64,000 nt of DNA from NCBI RefSeq assembly GCF_021049285.1, contig NZ_CP088017.1:3855380-3919379 (forward strand), in the 5' to 3' direction. The stretch comes from Ruania halotolerans (GTDB lineage Bacteria > Actinomycetota > Actinomycetes > Actinomycetales > Beutenbergiaceae). Positions 27,050 through 35,032 of the stretch are shown one piece after another; within the stretch, counting starts at the first letter, position 1; every line of letters starts with the position of its first letter. The position numbers and the translations under genes were made by a program. The notes under the pieces were generated by a model, which saw only the letters and a program-made list of their open reading frames with translations, ran no database searches and was not told the origin of the DNA.

Positions 27050-28506
27050 CCCTCTCCCCCGCGCAGGTGCGCGCCCGGCTCACGGCTGCGGACCTCCCCG
27101 AGACCCTCACCCTGCTCGGTTTCACTGACGCCGACGCCCAGGACATGCTCGCTCTCAGCTCCCGGCTCGCGGACGACCCGGCCGCGATCGAGCGGATCGT
27201 CGAGCTCTCCGCGCTGCTGCATGAGCGGATCGGCGACGTCACTCGCGAGATCGCCGGTGACGTCTGGCGCATCACCGACGGCAGCCCGGGTGAGCCCGAG
27301 CACGCCCTCGGCGCCCTGCTGGCCACCGTGCCCGAGGTGCGCACCTTTCACCGCGGCCGCGGGATCAGCGACGCGATCTCCTGGCGTTCCCTGGCCGATC
27401 TCGGCCAGCAGGTGGCAGTGCACCGGCTCACCTTCGGCGAGTTCGGCATCCATACCCATGGCTGGGTGCTGAACGCCTGGGCTGGCGGACTGTACTGGCT
27501 CGGGCGCCTGCAGTACACATTCGAGAAGGTCGACGGTGCTGGCGGTGCAGTGCGCGCCTCGGCCCACATCCCCCGCACGGGCTCCCTCGCCCCCGCCGCC
27601 GTGGATGCGTCCTTCGCGCGGGTGGCGCCGTTCTTCGCCCGGCACTTCCCGGACTATCCAGTCGTCGGGCTGCACTGTATGAGCTGGCTGCTGGACCCGC
27701 AGCTGGCGCAGGTGCTGCCGGAACACTCGAACATCGTGGCGTTCGGACGGCGTTGGGAGCTCACCGGCAAGACCGCGCTGGGGAATGCGGACGTGTTGTT
27801 CTTCGTGTTCGCGCGCCGCGGGCAGGTCGATCTCGAGGCCTTGCCGGCGGAGTCCAGTCTGCAGCGTGCGGCGGGCGATCATCTGCGCGGCGGGGGTGAG
27901 TGGCGTACCTGCGAGGGCGTGGCGCCCTTACCGGAGATTCCCGACGGCGGCCCTCAGCCAGGAGATGACCTCACCCATTCCGAGGCTGTCCCTTCCGAGG
28001 TTGCCCTGGCCGATCCCCCTCGCACTGACCTCGCCAGGCCAGGTGCGGAGGTGCCGGAAGCGCTGGTGCGTCAGTTCCACGAGGTCTACCAGGTGCCGGT
28101 CGGATCGCAGCCGTCGCTGACCTCGGACCGGGTGCCGATGCGGATGGCGCTGATCGCGGAGGAGTTCGCGGAACTGGTCAGTGCCGTGTACGGCACGGCT
28201 GCCGGTGAGGTGATGGAGGAGGCGTATACGCGGGCGGTGAGGGCCGATGACGGCGCACGGGACGTCGTCGAGGGGGCCGATGCGATCGGTGACCTCATCT
28301 ACGTGCTGTACGGGATGGCGTTGGAGTGCGGGATCCCGCTGGCCGATGTGCTCGCCGAGATCCAGGGCTCGAACCTGTCCAAGCTCGGCGCAGACGGGCG
28401 GCCCATCCTGCGCGAGGACGGCAAGGTCCTCAAGGGGCCTGGCTACTACCGGCCGGACATTGCGGCGGTGCTGGCTCGGCGCGGGTGGATCGCTTCCGGC
28501 CGCTGA
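27046..28506 (+). CDS. Acyltransferase-like domain fused to a MazG-like pyrophosphohydrolase domain
   Basis: The 486-residue protein joins two parts. Residues about 1-290 resemble actinobacterial acyltransferase-domain proteins (GNAT-like, DUF5596 type): [51 protein letters not shown]. Residues about 335-486 are an all-alpha NTP pyrophosphohydrolase with [19 protein letters not shown] (metal-binding E-E-x-x-E), [20 protein letters not shown] (E-x-x-D) and [12 protein letters not shown] Pro/Asp-rich linker separates them. The second domain would hydrolyse a nucleotide triphosphate or a phosphoribosyl nucleotide. The fusion is unusual; a joint role is not known to me. Confidence 0.82.
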   Translation: MTLSPAQVRARLTAADLPETLTLLGFTDADAQDMLALSSRLADDPAAIERIVELSALLHERIGDVTREIAGDVWRITDGSPGEPEHALGALLATVPEVRTFHRGRGISDAISWRSLADLGQQVAVHRLTFGEFGIHTHGWVLNAWAGGLYWLGRLQYTFEKVDGAGGAVRASAHIPRTGSLAPAAVDASFARVAPFFARHFPDYPVVGLHCMSWLLDPQLAQVLPEHSNIVAFGRRWELTGKTALGNADVLFFVFARRGQVDLEALPAESSLQRAAGDHLRGGGEWRTCEGVAPLPEIPDGGPQPGDDLTHSEAVPSEVALADPPRTDLARPGAEVPEALVRQFHEVYQVPVGSQPSLTSDRVPMRMALIAEEFAELVSAVYGTAAGEVMEEAYTRAVRADDGARDVVEGADAIGDLIYVLYGMALECGIPLADVLAEIQGSNLSKLGADGRPILREDGKVLKGPGYYRPDIAAVLARRGWIASGR

Positions 28507-28514
28507 CCGCTTCC

Positions 28515-28694
28515 TCAGCGCCCGACGATCCGGGAGAATGTGCCGCCGCCCCGCTGCCCCTCGGCGCCGGAATCCTCCGCGTGGCCCGGGCACTGTTGCG
28601 AGCGCGGCACAGTGCGCATCACCTCCTCGACATGGTCACCGCAACCGGCCCACGTGGTCTTTCCACAGCTCGTACATGTCACAGCTCGGCACAT
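28515..28694 (-). CDS. Small Cys-rich (zinc-ribbon-like) actinobacterial protein
   Basis: A 59-residue protein reads MCRAVTCTSCGKTTWAGCGD and then HVEEVMRTVPRSQQCPGH. Cysteines C2, C7, C10, C18 and C36 with nearby histidines suggest a small metal-binding fold; C-x2-C and C-G-x-H are visible. AAAGGAG lies 6 nt before the ATG at 28694. The C-terminal 20 residues are Gly-rich. Its compact conserved look recalls a widespread small actinobacterial family of unknown function. It converges on the acyltransferase gene with an 8-nt gap. Confidence 0.85.
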   Translation of the reverse strand: MCRAVTCTSCGKTTWAGCGDHVEEVMRTVPRSQQCPGHAEDSGAEGQRGGGTFSRIVGR

Positions 28695-28782
28695 GAGTTC
28701 TCCTTTCGTTCGAGGGTCAAGACGTGGTGCGCAGTGAGCTTGGCCGGGACGAGTGCCCGCACGCTCGAGCGGCGCACCCAGT

Positions 28783-29541
28783 TCAGATCAGCAACTCGCG
28801 CACCGTCGAGCCCGCCAACCACGTCGATCCGGCCAGCACCAGCACGAACGTGCCCATCCAGACCAGGCGAGGGATCGGCGTCAGGGCAGCCAATACTGCC
28901 GGATCGCTGCCACGAGAGGTGTCACGGGCCACGGCACCGAGGTGCCGCCATGCTCCCAACAGCAACACTGCACCGAGCATCAGCAGGGCAAGGGATTGCC
29001 AGCGGGCGTCGGCGAACCACCACAAGGCGCCGATCCCGGCCAGGACCGCGAGCATCACCACGGCCGTGAGTACCGACCGGATCCGGATGAGCGAGCCGAG
29101 CAGAATCACCAGGGCGAGCGCGAGCACGGGTGCTGCCCACCCATGCACGCTCGCAATGATCACTCCCGCGCCCACCACCGCCGGAGCCGGGTAGCCGGCC
29201 CATGTGGTGAGGATGCGCCCAGGACCGTGGGCCCGGCCGTGCGTGACGGCGTGCCCCGAGGCGTCCATCCGCAGCACGAAGCCGGTGAACCGGCGCCCGG
29301 CGAGGATGCCGATCACGGCGTGCCCCAGTTCATGCACGAGCGTGACGGCGAGACGGACCAGTCGCCAGATCGGCCCGAATGAGACCACGATCAGGGTCGC
29401 GGCGAGCAGAATGGCGAGATCCCGCACGGAGAGCGCGGCCGGGTCCGACGGCGCCGCGCGCGTGACGATCTCGTTCCACAGGTCCACGAGGCGAGCGTAG
29501 GCGAAGGTCCTGAGAACTCCGCGCTCCGCCCGCTGCCACAT
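28783..29541 (-). CDS. M50-like integral membrane metalloprotease family protein
   Basis: The 252-residue polytopic protein has the zinc motif HELGH in LAVTLVHELGHAVIGILAGR (about residues 87-106) within the first membrane segments, followed by TTWAGYPAPAVVGAGVIIA and three more hydrophobic segments. This matches M50B-like peptidases that cut within the membrane. The second NPDG-type aspartate motif is not obvious, so activity is uncertain. The start is unclear: ATG at 29541 has a weak ribosome site; GTG 18 codons later (VDLWNEIV) is an alternative. Confidence 0.75.
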   Translation of the reverse strand: MWQRAERGVLRTFAYARLVDLWNEIVTRAAPSDPAALSVRDLAILLAATLIVVSFGPIWRLVRLAVTLVHELGHAVIGILAGRRFTGFVLRMDASGHAVTHGRAHGPGRILTTWAGYPAPAVVGAGVIIASVHGWAAPVLALALVILLGSLIRIRSVLTAVVMLAVLAGIGALWWFADARWQSLALLMLGAVLLLGAWRHLGAVARDTSRGSDPAVLAALTPIPRLVWMGTFVLVLAGSTWLAGSTVRELLI

Positions 29542-29750
29542 GGCTCGTCGCTCTGGGCGGCTCGGGCATCTGCTCGGGCAGGGTGATGACCGGTTCTGCG
29601 CACGAAGGCGACCACAACAGTGCCGGGACGGGCCCAGGATGCAGGGACGAGTCCGAGGTCATCGGGTGGCGGCACATGGTTCGCCCGGCGTTCATCCAGC
29701 GTTCGCGCAATGGCGAAAGGATCGCCAGGTCCCCACTCGAAGGAGTACCC

Positions 29751-32411
29751 GTGCGCCGTTCCCGCGCTCTGACCACACTCGCGGCACTGGCGACCACCGG
29801 CGTGATCGCCGGACTCGCCACCGCCCCGGCCCACGCGGCCGATACCGACATCCGCATCAACGAGGTGCAGTCCAACAGCGCGGACAGCTCCCCCGACTTC
29901 GTCGAGCTGACCAACACCGGCACCGAGAGTGTCGACATCTCCGGGTGGATCATCCGCGACGACGATGACACCCACACCTTCGCCATCGCCGATGGCACCG
30001 TGCTCGAGCCGAGCGCGTACGCCGTGTTCGAGACCAACGAGGTAGCTGACGGCTTCGGACTGGGCTCGAATGACATGGCCCGCCTGTTCACCCCGGACGA
30101 GACGCTCGTCGACTCCTACGCCTGGACCGATCACGCCTTCACCGAAGGACGCGTGCCCGATGGCACCGGCGAGTTCACCGACACCGAGCCCACCCCCGGC
30201 GCCGCGAACGTGGAGCGGAACGAGCCGCAGTGGTACGACGCCGAGGAGACCATCGCCGTCAACGAGGTCATGTCCGATGACCCGGACGACGGCGAGGACT
30301 GGGTGGAGCTGATCAACGACGGCGACGCTGAGGTGGACCTCTCGGGTTGGATCCTGCGCGACGACAGCGACCTCAAGGCCCTCCCGATCGCTGCGGGAAC
30401 CACGCTCGAGCCGGGCGAGTTCCTGGTGATCGAGACCAACATCACCGACGACGGCTTCGGCCTCGGCAAGAACGACATGATCCGCCTCTACGTCGCCGAT
30501 GGCCTCGGGCTGGTCGACTCCTACGCATGGACCGAGCACGCGTTCACGGAGGGCCGCGTGCCGGACGCCACCGGAGCCTTCGTCGACACCCGCCCCACCC
30601 CGGGTTCGGCCAACGTTGCCCGCAACTCGGAGAGCCCGGTCGTCATCAACGAGATCGAGTCCAACGGCGGCATCGGCGACTGGGTCGAGCTGGCGAACAC
30701 CGACACCGAGCAGTCGGTGGACCTGACCGGCTGGACCCTCATCGACAACGACCCCACGCACCCGCCCGTCGAACTCTCCGGTGAGATCGAGTCCGGCGGG
30801 TATGCGGCGTTCATGACCCAGCCGAACTTCGGTCTCGGCAACCCGGACAGCGTCACCCTGCGGGACGCCGAGGGCATCGTGGTGGACTCGCTGGCCTGGC
30901 AGAACCACGCCCCGATCACACTCGGGCGCTGCCCGGACATGACCGGCGCCTTCGCCGAGACGTCCGAGAGCACCCATGAACTCCCGAACGCGTGCGACGA
31001 GATCGTCGAACCGGAGATTGAGGCCGAGCCGTGGCCGTTCGCCAACGAGACCACTGACGCCGTGGCGGCGGGCACCTTCGGTGAGGACATGTCGGGCATC
31101 GACATCGCCACGGACGGCACTGTGTTCGCGGTCAACAACGGCACCTCCGAGCTGGTCACGATGGTTGCCGAGGGCGATCAGTACGTGGTGAGCGGCTCCC
31201 AGGTCGTCACCTATCCCGACGGCGGAGGCGAACCGGACACTGAGGGCGTCACCGTGACCGAGGACGACCAGATCTTCGCCTCCACCGAGCGTGACAACGC
31301 CGCCGGTGGCACCAGCCGCCCGTCGGTCCTGCGCGTGGACACCGAGACCGGGGCCGCCACCCACGAGTGGAACCTGGCCGACATCACCGGCCAGCTCAGC
31401 GCGAACGGCGGCTTGGAGGGGATCGAGTGGATCTCCGACGCCGACGCCACGGCACTCGGGGTCCGCGACGCTGACGGCGCGGTCTACGACCCGGCCGCGT
31501 ACGGCGAGCACTTCGGCGGCATCTTCGCCGTGGCCGTGGAGTCGACCGGTGAGATCCACCTCGTGGCCCTGGAGTCCGATGGAACCGCCACCCACCTGCA
31601 GTCCGTCGCCCCGAGCGAGGCCATGCCGGCGGCGATGGGCCTGGACTGGCGCGCCGGCGCCAACGAGCTGTGGGTGCTGTGCGACGAGACGTGCGACAAC
31701 CGCACCTCGGTGCTCAGCTTCGATGACGGCGAGCTCACCCGGGCGCTGACTTACCATGCCCCGACCGGGATGAACCCGGACTACACCAATGAGGGCATCG
31801 CATTCGACTGGTGCGCCGTGAACGACGAGGTGGCGCCGGGAGTGCTGTGGATTTCAGACACCGCTCACGAGGGCGTCTCCCTGCGAGCGGCAACCGGTGA
31901 GGAGTGCGTCGAGCCGACCGATCCGGAACCCACTGACCCTGAGCCGACCGACCCCTCGACCGAGCCTGTTCCCACCCCGGACGAGGATCTCACCGACGAC
32001 ACCCGCGGTGGCGTGCAGGCTCCGGTGACCGCCGAACGGGGCGAGACGATCGAGGTGACCGTCCCGGGCGCCGAGGGCGATGAGGTCCGCGTGTGGCTGC
32101 ACTCGGATCCGGTACTCCTGGTGACCGGGACCGTGATGGCCGACGGGACGATCGCCGTCACCATCGGCGAGAACACCACGCTGGGTGAGCACCGGATCGT
32201 CGTGCAGGCCGCCGACGGAACGCTGATCGGCTGGGCCCCGCTGGAGATCGTGGCCGCAGACGGCACCGGTACGGACGGTGACGGCTCCCTGGCAGAGACC
32301 GGGGCCGCCGTCGGGCCGGATCTCGGGCTCGGTGCGCTCGGTGCGGTGCTCCTCGGTGGGCTGTTGCTCGGTGCGGCGCGCGCCGCGAGGATGCGCAGCT
32401 CGATCGGCTGA
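29751..32411 (+). CDS. Cell-wall-anchored protein: three lamin-tail domains plus phytase-esterase-like domain
   Basis: The 886-residue secreted protein starts on GTG at 29751 with AGGAG 5 nt upstream; MRRSRALTTLAALATTGVIA begins a signal peptide ending near APAHA (residue 29). Lamin-tail repeats follow at about 33-155, 165-275 and 285-375, each with INE(V/I), W(V)EL and a D-Y-A-W or D-L-A-W strand. A phytase-esterase-like domain occupies about 395-715. A TDPEPTDPEPTDP linker, a small beta domain, and a sorting signal LAETG with a hydrophobic tail and RAARMRSSIG end the protein. It is probably attached to peptidoglycan by a sortase encoded elsewhere; extracellular DNA or phosphate roles are speculative. 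Confidence 0.85.
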   Translation: MRRSRALTTLAALATTGVIAGLATAPAHAADTDIRINEVQSNSADSSPDFVELTNTGTESVDISGWIIRDDDDTHTFAIADGTVLEPSAYAVFETNEVADGFGLGSNDMARLFTPDETLVDSYAWTDHAFTEGRVPDGTGEFTDTEPTPGAANVERNEPQWYDAEETIAVNEVMSDDPDDGEDWVELINDGDAEVDLSGWILRDDSDLKALPIAAGTTLEPGEFLVIETNITDDGFGLGKNDMIRLYVADGLGLVDSYAWTEHAFTEGRVPDATGAFVDTRPTPGSANVARNSESPVVINEIESNGGIGDWVELANTDTEQSVDLTGWTLIDNDPTHPPVELSGEIESGGYAAFMTQPNFGLGNPDSVTLRDAEGIVVDSLAWQNHAPITLGRCPDMTGAFAETSESTHELPNACDEIVEPEIEAEPWPFANETTDAVAAGTFGEDMSGIDIATDGTVFAVNNGTSELVTMVAEGDQYVVSGSQVVTYPDGGGEPDTEGVTVTEDDQIFASTERDNAAGGTSRPSVLRVDTETGAATHEWNLADITGQLSANGGLEGIEWISDADATALGVRDADGAVYDPAAYGEHFGGIFAVAVESTGEIHLVALESDGTATHLQSVAPSEAMPAAMGLDWRAGANELWVLCDETCDNRTSVLSFDDGELTRALTYHAPTGMNPDYTNEGIAFDWCAVNDEVAPGVLWISDTAHEGVSLRAATGEECVEPTDPEPTDPEPTDPSTEPVPTPDEDLTDDTRGGVQAPVTAERGETIEVTVPGAEGDEVRVWLHSDPVLLVTGTVMADGTIAVTIGENTTLGEHRIVVQAADGTLIGWAPLEIVAADGTGTDGDGSLAETGAAVGPDLGLGALGAVLLGGLLLGAARAARMRSSIG

Positions 32412-32426
32412 CCACCGGCGCAAGGA

Positions 32427-32454
32427 GGGCCGCACCCGTACTCGGGTGCGGCCC
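32427..32454 (+). terminator. Rho-independent-type hairpin
   Basis: A perfect 12-bp stem GGGCCGCACCCG (32427-32438) and CGGGTGCGGCCC (32443-32454) with loop TACT lies 15 nt after the surface-protein stop and before the convergent YdeI-like gene, so it may serve both. Confidence 0.8.
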
Positions 32455-32483
32455 TTCGCGCGTTCGCACCAACGGAGCCTCGG

Positions 32484-32744
32484 TCAGCTCCCGTTCTTCT
32501 CCCGGTGGCTGCACCCGGGCCAGCAGCACGGTCGGCGCATCCCCTCCTCAAGCTCTTCCCTGGTGCGCCGGATCCGCCGCACGCGGGTCTGCTCCTGCTT
32601 GGCATCGGTGACCCAGCAGATGAACTCGTTGCGGGCGAGCGGGGTGATGTCCTGCCAGGCCGCGAGCGCGGCGGCATGCGCAGTCAACTCCTGCGCGAGG
32701 GCGTCGGGAAGATCGTGCACAGTTCCGCCAGGAAGCTCGGGCAT
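32484..32744 (-). CDS. YdeI/OmpD-associated (OmdA-like) family protein
   Basis: An 86-residue protein MPELPGGTVHDLPDALAQEL followed by WQDITPLARNEFICWV and RRIRRTREELEEGMRRPCCWPG. The ARNEFICWVTDAK and TR.RRI.RTREEL.EG blocks are the core of the OmdA-like domain, often a small stress-associated protein. The C-terminal Cys-Cys-Trp-Pro-Gly-Cys and His tail is typical of the actinobacterial version. The start at 32744 is chosen over a longer frame that would cover the divergent helicase start. Function not established. Confidence 0.8.
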   Translation of the reverse strand: MPELPGGTVHDLPDALAQELTAHAAALAAWQDITPLARNEFICWVTDAKQEQTRVRRIRRTREELEEGMRRPCCWPGCSHREKNGS

Positions 32745-32802
32745 GGAGCGAGAATAGCCCGCCTGTGGATCAGTTCTGCCGGCGTCGGTTCCAGCGGGCA
32801 GG

Positions 32803-34899
32803 ATGGGGGTGATGACGTCCACTGCCGAGTTTCTCGCCACCACCATCCGCTCCGTGGCCGGGCCCGACGCCGCCCCGCGCCCTGATCAGGAACGTGCGGT
32901 GGTCGAGCTGGTCGATCACGGCCGGCGGGTGCTGGTGGTGCAGGCCACCGGATGGGGCAAGTCCGCTGTGTATTGGGGGGCGACGGCGGCCCTGCGCTCC
33001 CGTGGGGCCGGCCCCACTCTCGTGGTCTCGCCTCTCCTGGCGCTGATGCGGGACCAGATCGCGGCCGCGGAGCGGGCGGGGCTGGCAGCCGCCACGATCA
33101 ACTCCACGAACATCGAGGAGTGGGACGACGTGCTGGCAGCGCTTGCCGCAGGCCGGATCGATGTATTGCTCGTCTCCCCCGAGCGGCTCGCGAACCCCCG
33201 GTTCGCCGAGCGCCTCCCGGAGTTGCTCGCCTCCACCGGGATGCTGGTGATCGACGAAGCGCACTGCGTCTCTGACTGGGGCTTCGACTTCCGCCCGGAC
33301 TACCAGCGGCTGACCCGCACTCTGCTCCATCTGGCGCCCGGCACACCGGTGCTGGCCACCACGGCGACGGCGAATGAGCGGGTGACGGCCGACGTCGCCG
33401 CCCAACTCGGTACTGACGACACTGAGGCGCTGACTCTTCGCGGCTCCCTTGCGCGTGCCTCCCTCCGGTTGGCCGTGGTGCCAGGGCTGAGCCCGTTGGA
33501 GCGGTACGCGTGGGTTGCGCAAGCATTGGCCGAGCTGCCGGGGTCCGGGATCGTGTACGCCCTCACCGTGGCCGAGGCGGAGCGGGTGGCAGGCTTCCTG
33601 CGCGAACAAGGGCTGGACGTGGCCGCCTATACCGGGCAGACCGAGAATCGCACCGAGCTTGAGGACAAGCTGCGCGACAACCAGGTGAAGGCGCTGGTGG
33701 CAACCTCGGCGCTGGGGATGGGCTACGACAAGCCTGATCTGGCGTTTTGCATCCACCTCGGTTCCCCCGCCTCTCCGGTGGCGTACTACCAACAGGTGGG
33801 GCGCGCGGGGCGCGCATTGGACAACGCGACGGCGGTACTGGTGCCCTCCGATGCGGATGAACGCATCTGGGAGTACTTCGCCACGGCGGGGATTCCCGAT
33901 CCGGAACAGGTGGATCAGGTGCTCGACGTCCTCGGCCGCGCTGCGGCGGGAGACCCGGAAGCGGGCGCACCAGCCGAGGTTGTCTCGGAGACGGCGCTGT
34001 CCACGGCCACGGGGATCAGGCCCGGGCGGCTGTCCACATTGCTGAAGATCATTGCCGTTGATGGTGTGGTCGAGCGGGTTCGTGGTGGCTGGGTGGGCAC
34101 GGGACGCCCGTGGCACTATGACGAACAGAAGTGGGCCGGGCTGCGCAAGGTCCGAGCGGCGGAAGCCGACCTCATGCGCCGGTACGCCCACGGCGAGGGC
34201 TGCCTGATGCAGTTCCTGCAGCAGGCACTGGACGATCCGGACCCGCAGCCGTGCGGGCGGTGTTCGGTATGCGACGGGCACCTGCCCGCCCCCGGCCACC
34301 ATCCGGGCGAGGCGATGGTGGCCGTGGCGCGGACCTATTTCCGTGGCCTTGACGCCGTGGTGGAGCCGCGCAAGCTGTGGCCCTCCGGCGTGGACGGGGT
34401 GCGCGGGAAGATCGGCCCGGTCATCGCCCCGGGCCGGGCGGTCGCGTTCGCCGACGATCCCGCGTGGTCGGACGTACTGGCGCGCATGTGGCAGCGGGAC
34501 GAACCCGCACCGGCGGAGATCCTCGAGGCCGCCGTCGCCACACTGAAACGGTGGTCACCGCACTGGCAGCGCCCGACGGCGGTGGTTGCGATGCCATCGA
34601 GACGCTTTCCTCAGTTGGTGGGTTCCGTGGCCGCGCACCTGTCGCAGGTGGGCCGCCTCCCGCTCGTTGAGGCACTGGAGGTGACCGGGCCTCGCCCTAC
34701 GGAGGAGGCCACCTCAGGGATGCGAGTGCGCGAACTGCTCGCCCGCACGCGCGTGGTCGAGGGAGTCGAACTGTCCGGTCCGGTGCTGCTGGTGGATGAC
34801 GCAATCCGGACCCGATGGACGGTCACCGTGGCCGCACACTTGCTGGGCAGCGCCGGGGCGTCGACCGTGCTCCCGTTCGCAGTGCATCAGTTGCCGTAA
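32803..34899 (+). CDS. RecQ-like ATP-dependent DNA helicase with C-terminal PRTase-like domain
   Basis: The 698-residue protein has superfamily 2 motifs in order: RPDQERAV (Q-like), Walker A ATGWGKS (48-54), DEAH (151-154), ATTATA, and motifs V-VI in VATSALGMGYDKPDLAF and YYQQVGRAGRA. A zinc-binding region follows (GEGCLMQFL, CGRCSVC). The last 100 residues contain GPVLLVDDAIRTRWTVTVAA, which looks like the PRPP-loop of ComF-type phosphoribosyltransferases and is not part of E. coli RecQ. It probably unwinds recombination or repair intermediates. Start may instead be the ATG at 32812, preceded by GGGGG. Confidence 0.92.
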   Translation: MGVMTSTAEFLATTIRSVAGPDAAPRPDQERAVVELVDHGRRVLVVQATGWGKSAVYWGATAALRSRGAGPTLVVSPLLALMRDQIAAAERAGLAAATINSTNIEEWDDVLAALAAGRIDVLLVSPERLANPRFAERLPELLASTGMLVIDEAHCVSDWGFDFRPDYQRLTRTLLHLAPGTPVLATTATANERVTADVAAQLGTDDTEALTLRGSLARASLRLAVVPGLSPLERYAWVAQALAELPGSGIVYALTVAEAERVAGFLREQGLDVAAYTGQTENRTELEDKLRDNQVKALVATSALGMGYDKPDLAFCIHLGSPASPVAYYQQVGRAGRALDNATAVLVPSDADERIWEYFATAGIPDPEQVDQVLDVLGRAAAGDPEAGAPAEVVSETALSTATGIRPGRLSTLLKIIAVDGVVERVRGGWVGTGRPWHYDEQKWAGLRKVRAAEADLMRRYAHGEGCLMQFLQQALDDPDPQPCGRCSVCDGHLPAPGHHPGEAMVAVARTYFRGLDAVVEPRKLWPSGVDGVRGKIGPVIAPGRAVAFADDPAWSDVLARMWQRDEPAPAEILEAAVATLKRWSPHWQRPTAVVAMPSRRFPQLVGSVAAHLSQVGRLPLVEALEVTGPRPTEEATSGMRVRELLARTRVVEGVELSGPVLLVDDAIRTRWTVTVAAHLLGSAGASTVLPFAVHQLP

Positions 34900-35032
34900 A
34901 CACCAGCCGGCTAACCTGAACGATCGATCAAGAATCTCCCTTGAACGCCTGGACAAGACACTGCGCGGTGAGACATGCTGAGCGCGACGTCTCGCGGGCA
35001 TCTGTCACCCGCGAATTCTCCGAAGGGGCCAG

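Noticed and set aside
29391-31757. A 788-codon minus-strand frame over the lamin-tail gene
   Set aside because: It is a GC-skew shadow: Gly/Val/Asp-rich, no start signal, and antisense to a protein with signal peptide, domains and sorting signal.
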